Assembly: GCA_023453125.1 (NCBI GenBank)
Contig: JAEXUB010000194.1
Coordinates: 1-57,923, forward strand
From: Bacteroidota bacterium
Lineage (GTDB): Bacteria > Bacteroidota > Ignavibacteria > Ignavibacteriales > Melioribacteraceae
DNA length: 57,923 bases
Reading direction: 5' to 3'
Shown here one piece after another: positions 16,335 through 24,961 of the stretch; the first letter of the stretch is position 1, and every line of letters starts with the position of its first letter. The position numbers and the translations under genes are program-made. The notes beneath the pieces were generated by a model. It did not search any database and was not told the DNA's origin. It worked only from the letters and a program-made list of their open reading frames with translations.

Positions 16335-17585
16335 ATGAAACGAACATTATTATTCATCCTATTCTTCTCTTTGGCCTGTCTCCCCTTTTATACATCTGCC
16401 CAGAATAAAAAGGATTTTTTTCCGGGGGCAGATATGCTTATTAAAGATGAGCTTTTCAGGCTCAAAGGAAAAAATATCGGGATAATTACTAATCATACAG
16501 GCATTCTGAAGAACGGCACCCATCTGGCCGATACTCTAAGCAGTATTGATGGTATAAATGTAAAATATTTATTCTCCCCCGAACATGGTATTAGAGGTAA
16601 TTATGAGGCGGGGGCCGGAGTTGAAAACGGAACCGACCCGAAAACAGGAATCAAAGTAATTTCCATTTACGGTAAAAATTACAGGATCTCTAAGGAAATC
16701 CTTAAGGAATTAGACCTCCTCCTTTTTGATATTCAGGATGTCGGGGCCCGCTACTATACATACATTTCCACCCTTTATTATGCTATGGAAACCTGCGCTG
16801 AAAACAAAGTACCTTTGATGGTTCTCGACCGGCCTAATCCTATTGCCCCCATCAAAGAAGAGGGCCCTTTAACGGAAAAGGAATTTCAGTCTTTTGTGGG
16901 GATAGCTCCCCTACCGATAGTTCACGGAATGACGTCTGCAGAAATTGCCCGCTTTTTTAATTACCTCTTCGAAAAGGAGAAAAAATCCATTTGCAGTTTA
17001 TTGCTGATTAAAATGAAAAATTACAGCAGAAAGAAATTCTTTGACGGGTATTTTACTTCCTGGATTAAACCCTCGCCGAATATGAGCAGCATCGAAACTG
17101 CAATTGCATATCCCGGCACCTGTCTAATAGAAGGGACGAATGTTTCCGAAGGAAGAGGCACACAGGAACCTTTTCTTCTTATAGGCGCCCCTTTCATTAA
17201 CAGCGGCAAATTAATCAGCGCGCTTAAGGGGCAAGGTATTGATGGGATTGAAATTGAGCCGGCTCTGTTTACTCCGAAGGATATTCCGGGGACTGCAACT
17301 AACCCAAAATTCAAAAACGAAGTGTGCCGGGGAATTAAAATAAAAATTAAAGACAGGTATAAATTTGAACCCGTTAAATTCGGTGTAAAACTCATTTATT
17401 CACTAAACCGGCTATTCCCTGAATTCAAGTTTATACCGGCGTCAATTGACAAACTTTGGGGCTCTCCAGGTATACGGAATATGATTGAAAATGGGGACAA
17501 ACCGGAAAAAATCTTTAATAAATGGAATAAAGAATTGAATAATTTCATAAACTTGAAGAAGAAATTTTTACTTTATTATAAATAG
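16335..17585 (+). CDS. Exo-beta-N-acetylmuramidase NamZ family (DUF1343)
   Basis: 416 residues with a signal peptide cleaved near TSAQ. The DUF1343/GH171 signature is clear: IGIITNHTG, FSPEHGIRG, DIQDVGARYYTYI, LDRPNP, and EGTNVSEGRGT. Family members remove N-acetylmuramic acid from the non-reducing end of peptidoglycan fragments, so the role is wall turnover or recycling in the periplasm. It is 12 bases after ndk and 8 before the next lipoprotein. Confidence 0.92.
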   Translation: MKRTLLFILFFSLACLPFYTSAQNKKDFFPGADMLIKDELFRLKGKNIGIITNHTGILKNGTHLADTLSSIDGINVKYLFSPEHGIRGNYEAGAGVENGTDPKTGIKVISIYGKNYRISKEILKELDLLLFDIQDVGARYYTYISTLYYAMETCAENKVPLMVLDRPNPIAPIKEEGPLTEKEFQSFVGIAPLPIVHGMTSAEIARFFNYLFEKEKKSICSLLLIKMKNYSRKKFFDGYFTSWIKPSPNMSSIETAIAYPGTCLIEGTNVSEGRGTQEPFLLIGAPFINSGKLISALKGQGIDGIEIEPALFTPKDIPGTATNPKFKNEVCRGIKIKIKDRYKFEPVKFGVKLIYSLNRLFPEFKFIPASIDKLWGSPGIRNMIENGDKPEKIFNKWNKELNNFINLKKKFLLYYK

Positions 17586-17593
17586 GACAAAAA

Positions 17594-18598
17594 ATGAAAA
17601 AAGCATCACTTCTATTCGCATTGCTGTTAATTATTACTGCGTGCAGCACAAAAAAAGAAATTCCGTCTAATCTGGACCAGTTAAAACCGATTGACGCCAA
17701 GGGAGAATCATATTTGATTGGATATACCTTTAATAAGGGAGAAGAGCTTACTTATAAGCTCACAACCATTAATCAGGCTACCGAAAATATCAAATCGGAT
17801 TCAGTCAGCAATACCAACATAGACGAAACAGCAAATTATACAATTGCTCTTAGCGCAATTGATGTTGATAAGGATACTGTTACCGAATTTAACGTTAATG
17901 TTGCTGCTATCGACCTTGTTTCGAAAGTTAACGGCAAGGAGATGAAATATAATTCAGTGAATAAAATGACAAACGATGAGAAAGTCCCTTTTATTCAGTA
18001 TGAAGCGATTGTTAATAATCCTTTTAGAATGAGAGTTAACAAAAAAGGGGAAGTTGTAGAAGTTACCCGTGTAGATAAGATAGTTGACAAGATATTAACG
18101 CTTCAGCCCTCGCCTCAGCCCCTTTCAATTGACGAAAAGGCATCTTTGAATAAAAACCTTACCGAGCGCGCAATTCAGCCTCTTGTTCAGCAGCTTTTCA
18201 GGCTTATGCCTGCAAAGAAACTCGCTGTCGACTCCACCTGGAGCTATGCTTATCCTAATGTTGTAGGACAGCTTCAGATAATCAATCAGGTTATCTTCAA
18301 GTTCAAAAATGTTCTAGACGGCGGGGATAAAATTGCATTTATCGAAGCCGATATGAAAACTTCCTTAATGGGGAACAAATCGATGAGCGACGGCAAAATA
18401 ACCGCTGTATTCGATGATCCGGTTATTAAAGGAGGGGGCAAGGTCTATTTCAATATCGATAAAGGACATCTGCTAAAATCAGAAACTTTTACAGACCAGG
18501 ATTTCAGGGTTGTACTTACAAATAAGGAATTGGGAAACAAAAAAGTTGACCGTAACCAGAAATCGAAGAATAAGCTGATTGTGGAACTGGTAAAATAA
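17594..18598 (+). CDS. Lipoprotein, DUF6263-like
   Basis: 334 residues. Signal MKKASLLFALLLIITAC with lipobox Cys. The mature protein is beta-rich and begins with YTFNKGEELTYKL, as in the DUF6263 group; it contains a segment NPFRMRVNKKGEVVEV typical of that group. No enzymatic motif is visible. It is last in a three-gene plus-strand run with ndk and namZ and converges on nfeD. Confidence 0.7.
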   Translation: MKKASLLFALLLIITACSTKKEIPSNLDQLKPIDAKGESYLIGYTFNKGEELTYKLTTINQATENIKSDSVSNTNIDETANYTIALSAIDVDKDTVTEFNVNVAAIDLVSKVNGKEMKYNSVNKMTNDEKVPFIQYEAIVNNPFRMRVNKKGEVVEVTRVDKIVDKILTLQPSPQPLSIDEKASLNKNLTERAIQPLVQQLFRLMPAKKLAVDSTWSYAYPNVVGQLQIINQVIFKFKNVLDGGDKIAFIEADMKTSLMGNKSMSDGKITAVFDDPVIKGGGKVYFNIDKGHLLKSETFTDQDFRVVLTNKELGNKKVDRNQKSKNKLIVELVK

Positions 18599-18608
18599 AA
18601 TTTTAAGG

Positions 18609-18632
18609 GGAGAAGAAGATTACTTCTTCTCC
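18609..18632. terminator. Hairpin shared by converging genes
   Basis: Perfect 10-base-pair stem GGAGAAGAAG/CTTCTTCTCC with a 4-base loop. The nfeD stop codon (18620-18622) sits in the loop. Only on the minus strand is the stem followed by a T-rich run (CCCTTAAAATTTTA), so it mainly serves nfeD, though it lies 10 bases past the plus-strand lipoprotein as well. Confidence 0.6.
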
Positions 18633-19939
18633 TCTACTACAACTTTTGAACCCTGAATAAAATTAACAACTATCTTAGTCCCGTTCTTAATAAACTCCCC
18701 GTCGGTAACAACATCAAATCTTTTTTCATTTATAACCGCAGTACCTGAGGGCCTTAAATCGGTAAGCGCTACTCCCTCTGCACCAATTAAAGTGCCGTAT
18801 TCCAGGTTAGAGGCATATCCCGATTTTGAGCTAATATTAGTTGATAATATCAGGTTATTCCATACTTTTGTCTTAGGCAGGAATTTAGAAAGGATATAGA
18901 TAAATGCGCCTGTCATTACGAAAGAACCGGCAAGCTGGATTATGGCATTTGAAAGGTCGCTGCTGTCCGTAATTGAAAAATCTCCAACCAGCCCGAGGAA
19001 CAGTCCTGCTACCATTAGCAGTATACCCAGAACCCCAACAATACCGAAACCGGGTATAACAAAAATTTCGAGAATCAGGAGAATTACGCCTACCACAAAA
19101 ATCACAATTTCAAATGCGGAAGCCAGTTCAAGAATATAAGCCGAGCCGAAGAAAAGTAACAGGGCAATTACCGCTACCGTCCCGGGCCAGCCCCATCCCC
19201 CCGTTTTTATTTCGGTAAATAATCCCACCATTCCGATCATTATAAGGATTGATGAAACAAATGGATTATTTACAAAACGGATAAGTTCTTCGGCAAAATT
19301 GGATTTTTCCTCAACCGATTGTGAGGATTCGAGTTGAAATTCCTTTTTTACTTCATCAATCGAGGAGAGTACTTTATCGGCAATTCCGAATTTAAAGGCT
19401 TCCTCCGATGTAAGGGTGATCAGTTTGGTACTGTCGTCAGCCAGGTCGGTAACCACAATTCTTTCGTCAACCATCCCTTCGGCAATATCCATCCTTCTGC
19501 CGTTCTTCTCGGCAGTAGAGCGCATCTCAGAACGCATATAGGACTGGTATTTTTCCGACTGTTTACTACCGGTCTGGTCAACAACGGTAGTTGCTCCTAT
19601 GCTTGCTCCCGGTACCATTATAATTTTTTCGCAGGAAAGAGCTATGAGTGCTCCCGCCGAAATTGCCCTCTTATCAATGAAGGCAATTGTTTTAATCTTT
19701 GAATTCAGGATGGCATCTTTAATCTGGGTGGCCGCATCAACACGCCCCCCAAATGTGTTGATTGTAAAAATAACAGCCTCTGCTCCCCCTTTTTCGGCGT
19801 CTGCCAGTACCCTTTTTACAAACGGCGCCATTCCAAGATCAATTTCTCCATCAATTTTAGCCAGATAAACCTTTTTATTTGAAGCAGTTAGGCTTACTGA
19901 CATCAACAATAAAATAATAAGAACAACCAATCGTTTCAT
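18620..19939 (-). CDS. nfeD: NfeD family membrane serine protease (ClpP class)
   Basis: 439 residues from the ATG at 19939, which has GAGGGG upstream and gives a clean signal peptide. Order: signal, ClpP-like serine protease domain (about 25-215) with NTFGGRVDAA and the nucleophile Ser in KRAISAGALIA, then a cluster of membrane helices (about 230-365), then a soluble OB-fold domain (about 375-437). This is the long NfeD type, which in archaea cleaves stomatin. No stomatin partner gene is adjacent. It is 41 bases downstream of speB. Confidence 0.9.
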   Translation of the reverse strand: MKRLVVLIILLLMSVSLTASNKKVYLAKIDGEIDLGMAPFVKRVLADAEKGGAEAVIFTINTFGGRVDAATQIKDAILNSKIKTIAFIDKRAISAGALIALSCEKIIMVPGASIGATTVVDQTGSKQSEKYQSYMRSEMRSTAEKNGRRMDIAEGMVDERIVVTDLADDSTKLITLTSEEAFKFGIADKVLSSIDEVKKEFQLESSQSVEEKSNFAEELIRFVNNPFVSSILIMIGMVGLFTEIKTGGWGWPGTVAVIALLLFFGSAYILELASAFEIVIFVVGVILLILEIFVIPGFGIVGVLGILLMVAGLFLGLVGDFSITDSSDLSNAIIQLAGSFVMTGAFIYILSKFLPKTKVWNNLILSTNISSKSGYASNLEYGTLIGAEGVALTDLRPSGTAVINEKRFDVVTDGEFIKNGTKIVVNFIQGSKVVVEEKK

Positions 19940-19980
19940 TTTACATCCCCTCAATAAAATAAATGAAATAACCTCTCTAA

Positions 19981-20871
19981 TTATCTATTTTGAAATGCAT
20001 AATTAAGAATTTTATAAACCAGTTTAGCCGCTATATAATTTGATTCCGGTTTACTCTTATCGGGAGCCAGTTCAACCACATCTGCGCCTACAACATTCTT
20101 ATTTGCGCCGACAAGGCGGAGCAGATCCATTGTTTCGTCCCAAAACATTCCCCCCGGTTCAGGAGTACCGGTGGCACTTACAATAGAAGGATCAAAACAG
20201 TCAATGTCGAATGAAATGTATACATTCTTTGTCAGTTTGCTGAGTACTTCCTTCTGCCACCCTTTCGAGAATGCTCCCCTTCTGATATCCCTGGCATAAA
20301 AAGTATTTATTTTGTTTTCCTTTATAAATCTGGATTCTTCAATGCACTGAGCCCTGATTCCAACCTGAACAAGCTTTTTATTAAATTCCGCTACTCTTGC
20401 CATTACGCTTGCGTGAGAATAGGGACTCCCCTCATATGATTCCCTTAAATCCGAGTGAGCGTCAAAATGGAGAATTGAAAGGTTCTCGAATTTCTCGTGA
20501 AAGGCTTTAATGGGGGCTGAGGAAATTGAATGCTCCCCTCCCAGAACAACTACAAACTTATCATCCTTAAGGAGTTTTTCCGTTTCCTTATAAATCTTTG
20601 TTAATGCGGCCTTAGGAGAGAGTTTATCTAATGAGAGAGGTTCAAGGGTACAGATTCCTTTCTCAAAACAGAGCTCTCTGTCAAGCTCTTCATCATAGAA
20701 TTCCACATAGTGAGATGCTTCTAAAATTTCTTTAGGGCCGTTCTTTGTCCCTTTACCGTAGCTAACCGTCTTTTCGAACGGCGCCGACAGAATTACAATT
20801 TCGGATGTTTTATAGGTAGAATATTCTTTTTCAATAGCGAGAAAATTCTTTTTGATGCCCAGTTCTTTCAT
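19981..20871 (-). CDS. speB: Agmatinase/ureohydrolase
   Basis: 296-residue ureohydrolase. The two-manganese site is complete: GGEHS, HFDAHSDLR and SFDIDCFDPS. Size and the sequence around HASV favour agmatinase (agmatine to putrescine and urea) over arginase, but formiminoglutamase-like members look alike. It starts 18 bases after the yajC terminator and probably has its own promoter; nfeD follows 41 bases on. Confidence 0.87.
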   Translation of the reverse strand: MKELGIKKNFLAIEKEYSTYKTSEIVILSAPFEKTVSYGKGTKNGPKEILEASHYVEFYDEELDRELCFEKGICTLEPLSLDKLSPKAALTKIYKETEKLLKDDKFVVVLGGEHSISSAPIKAFHEKFENLSILHFDAHSDLRESYEGSPYSHASVMARVAEFNKKLVQVGIRAQCIEESRFIKENKINTFYARDIRRGAFSKGWQKEVLSKLTKNVYISFDIDCFDPSIVSATGTPEPGGMFWDETMDLLRLVGANKNVVGADVVELAPDKSKPESNYIAAKLVYKILNYAFQNR

Positions 20872-20888
20872 TCAGATATTCCTTTCTT

Positions 20889-20917
20889 TAAAAAAAAGAG
20901 ACTCCGGCGGAGTCTCT
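20889..20917 (-). terminator. Terminator after yajC
   Basis: On the minus strand AGAGACTCC pairs with GGAGTCTCT around a 3-base loop, followed by eight T. It lies 19 bases after the yajC stop and closes the nine-gene run starting at 29287. Confidence 0.9.
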
Positions 20918-20935
20918 TATTAACAATAAAAACAA

Positions 20936-21241
20936 TTAACCTTTTGCTATTGTGCTTACAGCCTGTCTATCGAATTTAAGTTTAACATTATTTCCGCAGT
21001 CAACAAGAACAGTCTTTTCTTCTATTCCGATAATAACGCCGTGAATACCGCCTGTTGTAACAATCTTATCCCCTTTTTCCATATTCGAAAGCATTTTTTC
21101 TCTTTCTTTAGCTCTTTTCTGCTGGGGTCTGATGATCATAAAATAAAAGATGGCAAAAATACCGCCGAACATAACGATATTTAAAATCATTCCGGTACCG
21201 CCGGCTCCCTGCTGAGCCTGAAACGCAAATATTAAATCCAC
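20936..21241 (-). CDS. yajC: Preprotein translocase accessory subunit YajC
   Basis: 101 residues, GTG start directly after the tgt stop, with GGAGG 6 bases upstream inside the tgt end. One membrane helix (MILNIVMFGGIFAIFYFMI), then RPQQKR and the basic helix, then the small beta domain GDKIVTTGGIHG. Part of the SecDF-YajC complex. The tgt-yajC order is widely conserved; secD/secF do not follow here. Confidence 0.95.
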   Translation of the reverse strand: MDLIFAFQAQQGAGGTGMILNIVMFGGIFAIFYFMIIRPQQKRAKEREKMLSNMEKGDKIVTTGGIHGVIIGIEEKTVLVDCGNNVKLKFDRQAVSTIAKG

Positions 21242-22390
21242 TTAATCCTCCGTTTGAGTATTTATATTTATTGATAATTTATTTACTATTGAATTCTTCC
21301 AATCGAAAAAAGTTCCATCCAGAATGCGCTGTCTGGATTCACGAACCAAATTTAAGTAAAATGTTAGATTATGTATAGTAGATAATTCGAGCGCCAGAAT
21401 TTCCTTTGCCGCAAAGAGATGCCTTAAATAAGCTTTTGTAAAGTTACGGCAGGTATAACAGGAGCATTTGTCGTCTAATGGGGTAAAATCCTCCTTATAA
21501 ATGGCGTTTCTCATTGAAACAACCCCGGCAGAGGTGAATAAATAGGCGTTTCTGGCGTTTCTGGTGGGCATTACGCAGTCAAACATGTCTACCCCTCTGG
21601 AAATAGCCTCCAGGATGTTTTCGGGCCTTCCTACCCCCATTAAATAACGGGGTTTATTCTCCGGCATAAAATCGGTCGTAAAATCTACCAGATCATACAT
21701 TGTATCGGTAGGCTCTCCAACCGCAAGGCCGCCTATAGCATAACCGTCAAAATCAATTTTCCCTAAATCGATCGCTGAGGCCTCTCTAAGGTCTTTATAA
21801 ACGCTCCCCTGAATTATACCGAAGAGGAACTGTTTATGCCCGTAAAGGGGCTCAGATTTGTCGAAAGCCTCTTTATTTAGGAGTGCCCAGGCAGAAGTCA
21901 GATCTTTCGATTTTTTGGCATATTCATAATCGCACGGATAAGGGGTGCATTCATCCAGGGGCATCATAATATCGGATCCGATGCTTCTTTCAATCTGTAT
22001 TACCTTTTCGGGGGTAAAATAGTGCTTTGAGCCGTCAAGGTGGGAACGGAATTCCACCCCATCCTTTTTAATTTTCCTAAGGTCTGAGAGACTGTAAACC
22101 TGAAATCCGCCGCTGTCGGTCAAAATAGGCTTATCCCAATTAATGAACTTATGAAGCCCCCCTCCTTTTTCAAGAATTGAGGTACCGGGGCGCAGATAGA
22201 GGTGGTAAGTATTCGATAATATAATTTGAGCCTTAATTTCATCCTTTAGGATTCTCTGGGTAACAGCTTTAACAGTTCCCTGAGTCCCTACAGGCATAAA
22301 AATAGGGGTTTCTACCTCGCCATGGCCGGTTTTGAAAACCCCTGCTCTTGCTTTCGATTTTGGATCTTTTGAAATTACAGAAAAATTCAT
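21242..22390 (-). CDS. tgt: tRNA-guanine transglycosylase
   Basis: 382 residues. Exchanges guanine-34 for the queuosine precursor in tRNAs for Tyr, His, Asn and Asp. Features: LTDSGGFQVYSL with the general-base Asp, the GGLAVGE loop, DCVMPTRNAR with the nucleophile Asp, and the zinc ligands CSCYTC plus a His further on. Normal length. Confidence 0.96.
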   Translation of the reverse strand: MNFSVISKDPKSKARAGVFKTGHGEVETPIFMPVGTQGTVKAVTQRILKDEIKAQIILSNTYHLYLRPGTSILEKGGGLHKFINWDKPILTDSGGFQVYSLSDLRKIKKDGVEFRSHLDGSKHYFTPEKVIQIERSIGSDIMMPLDECTPYPCDYEYAKKSKDLTSAWALLNKEAFDKSEPLYGHKQFLFGIIQGSVYKDLREASAIDLGKIDFDGYAIGGLAVGEPTDTMYDLVDFTTDFMPENKPRYLMGVGRPENILEAISRGVDMFDCVMPTRNARNAYLFTSAGVVSMRNAIYKEDFTPLDDKCSCYTCRNFTKAYLRHLFAAKEILALELSTIHNLTFYLNLVRESRQRILDGTFFDWKNSIVNKLSININTQTED

Positions 22391-22440
22391 TTTATTTTTT
22401 TCTGTAAAAATAAGGTAAAATTGGCAGATCTTCTACTTTA

Positions 22441-22788
22441 TTAACGCTCAATTTTTCCTGTCCAGCTGCAAATTCCCCCTGAAAGGTTATATACCTTCTC
22501 AAATCCCATTTTTTTGAGGGAACCGCAAGCCATTGCGCTCCTTGAACCGCTGGCACAATAGACAAAGAGGGACTTGTTCTTATCCAGTTTTTCTATTTCC
22601 GATTTAAAATTCATTGATGAGATATCTATTAACTTTGAGCCCGGTATCCTGAAATCGGTGTGTTCTCCTTTTGTCCTTACATCTACAAGCAATGCATTTT
22701 TATCATCAGCAAGTTTCTTTTTAAAATCATCAGGTGAAAGGTTTTCATATGCGGGTTTTGTGAACATTGACAAGAATGGATTCATCAT
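22441..22788 (-). CDS. Rhodanese-like protein
   Basis: 115-residue single rhodanese domain. LLVDVRTKGEH is the entry motif and the active-site loop is CASGSRS with the sulfur-carrying Cys in VYCASG. An aromatic/hydrophobic N-terminal stretch precedes it but no signal peptide. Moves sulfur between small acceptors; partner unknown. Mid-operon between the CNNM protein and tgt. Confidence 0.9.
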   Translation of the reverse strand: MMNPFLSMFTKPAYENLSPDDFKKKLADDKNALLVDVRTKGEHTDFRIPGSKLIDISSMNFKSEIEKLDKNKSLFVYCASGSRSAMACGSLKKMGFEKVYNLSGGICSWTGKIER

Positions 22789-22839
22789 TTTTCCTATTTT
22801 TTACCTGTATGATGCAGCCGGATTGAATTGGATTCGCTA

Positions 22840-24069
22840 TTATTCGGAAATTTCCGGAAGGAGAGCCAATTTTACAAGGTTAATTTTTGTCTTGTCGGAA
22901 CGGAGGATATTCAGGGCAAATCTGCCAATTTTAACCGCCTCTCCCTTTGAGGGAATTCTTCCGAGATTCGATGTAATATATCCCGCGATGGTTGCATAAT
23001 CACCGGTTGGAATATCAAGCTCAAATTCCTCATTTAAATGGTCGACTTCAATTTTACCTGAAATCAGGTAAGAATTATCCTCAAGCTTTTTACATATTTC
23101 TTCTTCAATATCGTATTCGTCCCTTATCTCGCCGAACATCTCCTCAATTATATCCTCAACTGTAATCAAACCGGCTGTACCTCCGAATTCATCCACGATT
23201 ATTGCAATAGAAATTCCTTTCTGCAGGAATTCATTTAGCATTTCGAGACTCTTCTTGGTATCGGGTACAAATATTATGTTTCTTATTATGCTTTTAAGAT
23301 CGGGGGGATTCTTAAACATATCATAGCTTATTACAAATCCTTTTATGTCGTCAAGATTGTCATCATAGACAATAAGTTTTGAATAGCCCGATTCAATAAA
23401 AGTATTAATAACATCATTAAGAGAGCTGTTTATGTCTACCCCTGTAATAGCTGTTCGGGGGGTCATAGCCTCATAAACCTTCTGTTCCCTCATCTCTATT
23501 ATTTTGTTTATGGCGTCAGAATCGGTTTCCTTAACCATGCCCGCTTCGCTGCTTTCATTTATAAGGTGCTTAATCTCGTCCTTATCGAAAATATGCCCAG
23601 TTTCTTCTTCGCTTACCGTGCTTGAAAAACTTACCAGGTCAGAGACATAAGAAACAAGTTTAACGACCGGGTAAAGTAGAAAGTATAGGGCTCTGAGGGG
23701 TATTACCGAGATCAGAATAACGCTGTCTGAGAGTTCGCGCGCTACATATTTAGGTATGAGCTCTCCGAAGAAGAGTATAACAGCAGAAGAAATGATCAGA
23801 ATGTGCCAATCCTTTAGATGATACGGTTCAAAAAAAAGTGTTATAAGAGAAGCAAATGAGATATTGGCTATGGTGTTGAATATGAGAATAGTGGCAAAAA
23901 AAATCTGCGGATTCTTTACAAAAAAGAGGGCATTCTTGGATGCTATATTGTTTTTTCTTGCCCGGATTTCAATTTTGAGTTTATTGGAAAGTACAAAGGA
24001 CATCTCCGTTGCCGAGAAATAAGCACTCAGGAGAACCAGTAATATTAGTATAAGGAGCATCCCTGTCAT
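22840..24069 (-). CDS. CNNM/CorC-type membrane protein with CBS pair
   Basis: 409 residues. DUF21/CNNM transmembrane domain (about 1-150, four hydrophobic segments), two CBS domains (about 195-320; MTPRTAITGVD and EFGGTAGLITVEDIIEEMFG are typical), and a C-terminal CorC/HlyC domain (about 330-405). Family members are linked to magnesium/cobalt efflux. Older annotation as hemolysin is misleading. It starts one base after the UbiA-type gene ends. Confidence 0.9.
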   Translation of the reverse strand: MTGMLLILILLVLLSAYFSATEMSFVLSNKLKIEIRARKNNIASKNALFFVKNPQIFFATILIFNTIANISFASLITLFFEPYHLKDWHILIISSAVILFFGELIPKYVARELSDSVILISVIPLRALYFLLYPVVKLVSYVSDLVSFSSTVSEEETGHIFDKDEIKHLINESSEAGMVKETDSDAINKIIEMREQKVYEAMTPRTAITGVDINSSLNDVINTFIESGYSKLIVYDDNLDDIKGFVISYDMFKNPPDLKSIIRNIIFVPDTKKSLEMLNEFLQKGISIAIIVDEFGGTAGLITVEDIIEEMFGEIRDEYDIEEEICKKLEDNSYLISGKIEVDHLNEEFELDIPTGDYATIAGYITSNLGRIPSKGEAVKIGRFALNILRSDKTKINLVKLALLPEISE

Positions 24070-24070
24070 T

Positions 24071-24961
24071 TTAATTGAAATAAATAATTATTGTGACTGT
24101 AATAATATACAAAAGGAGATTAATAAGCATCGGAATATCTTTAATAATGACTTCGGCCACATTTTCAGTATTCTGTTTTTTATGGGTCAAATAGGTATAG
24201 CGGAATATGCCGTAGACTACGAATGCGGTTGTATAAATGAGTCTTTCCGTCCTGAATCTGGCAATAGTCTGGTCTGCAACAGTGTAAAGCGCATAACAGA
24301 TAATTACCCCTGCCGAAGCCACCATTGAGATCTGATCAATCATTTGGGTAGTGTATTCTGAAAGCACCTTTCGGCTTTTTCCGTTCCCGGGGTGGGCGGT
24401 TAATTCCCCCCTTCTCTTCATAACAGCCAAAAAGAGGGATATAAAAAGTGTCGTGAGCAGGAGCCATTTTGATATTACCACATCAATTGCAACGGCACCG
24501 GCGGCAATCCTGAGCACAAATCCCGCGGCAATTGTAAAAATATCTATTATGACGATATCTTTTAATTTTATCGAATAGAAGAAATTTAAACCTGCATAAG
24601 CCGCAATTATCAAAATAAATCTGCCGTTAAGCTGAAATGCAAGCAATAAGGAAGCGGCAGCCGTTATAATAATTAATATTGCCGCTTCTCTTATACCAAC
24701 TTCTCCAGTAACCAGGGGGCGACTCTTTTTAACCGGATGGTACCGGTCGTTTTCGAGATCGAACAGATCATTTATTATGTATACAAAGCTAGAAATAAAA
24801 CAGAATGAAAAAAACGCGGTAACTATTTCTAAGCTGCTTTCCTTAAAGAACATCTGTTTAGCAAAAAGCCACGGCACAAACAGGAACAGGTTCTTAATCC
24901 AGTTCGAAACTCTCAGAAGCCGGGCATATACCGTTATTTTAGAAAACAACAGACTCCTCAT
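24071..24961 (-). CDS. UbiA prenyltransferase, decaprenyl-phosphate phosphoribosyltransferase-like
   Basis: 296 residues from the ATG at 24961 (an in-frame TTG lies three codons upstream). Polytopic UbiA-fold protein with the first Asp-rich motif NDLFDLENDRYHPVKKSRP. That motif, with HPxKKxRP, is the hallmark of the DPPR-synthase branch, which transfers phosphoribosyl-phosphate to a polyprenyl phosphate, rather than of quinone-forming UbiA. The second motif region is DIFTIAAGFVLR. It overlaps the mutase gene by 23 bases. The polyprenyl length and product here are inferred, not shown. Confidence 0.85.
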   Translation of the reverse strand: MRSLLFSKITVYARLLRVSNWIKNLFLFVPWLFAKQMFFKESSLEIVTAFFSFCFISSFVYIINDLFDLENDRYHPVKKSRPLVTGEVGIREAAILIIITAAASLLLAFQLNGRFILIIAAYAGLNFFYSIKLKDIVIIDIFTIAAGFVLRIAAGAVAIDVVISKWLLLTTLFISLFLAVMKRRGELTAHPGNGKSRKVLSEYTTQMIDQISMVASAGVIICYALYTVADQTIARFRTERLIYTTAFVVYGIFRYTYLTHKKQNTENVAEVIIKDIPMLINLLLYIITVTIIIYFN

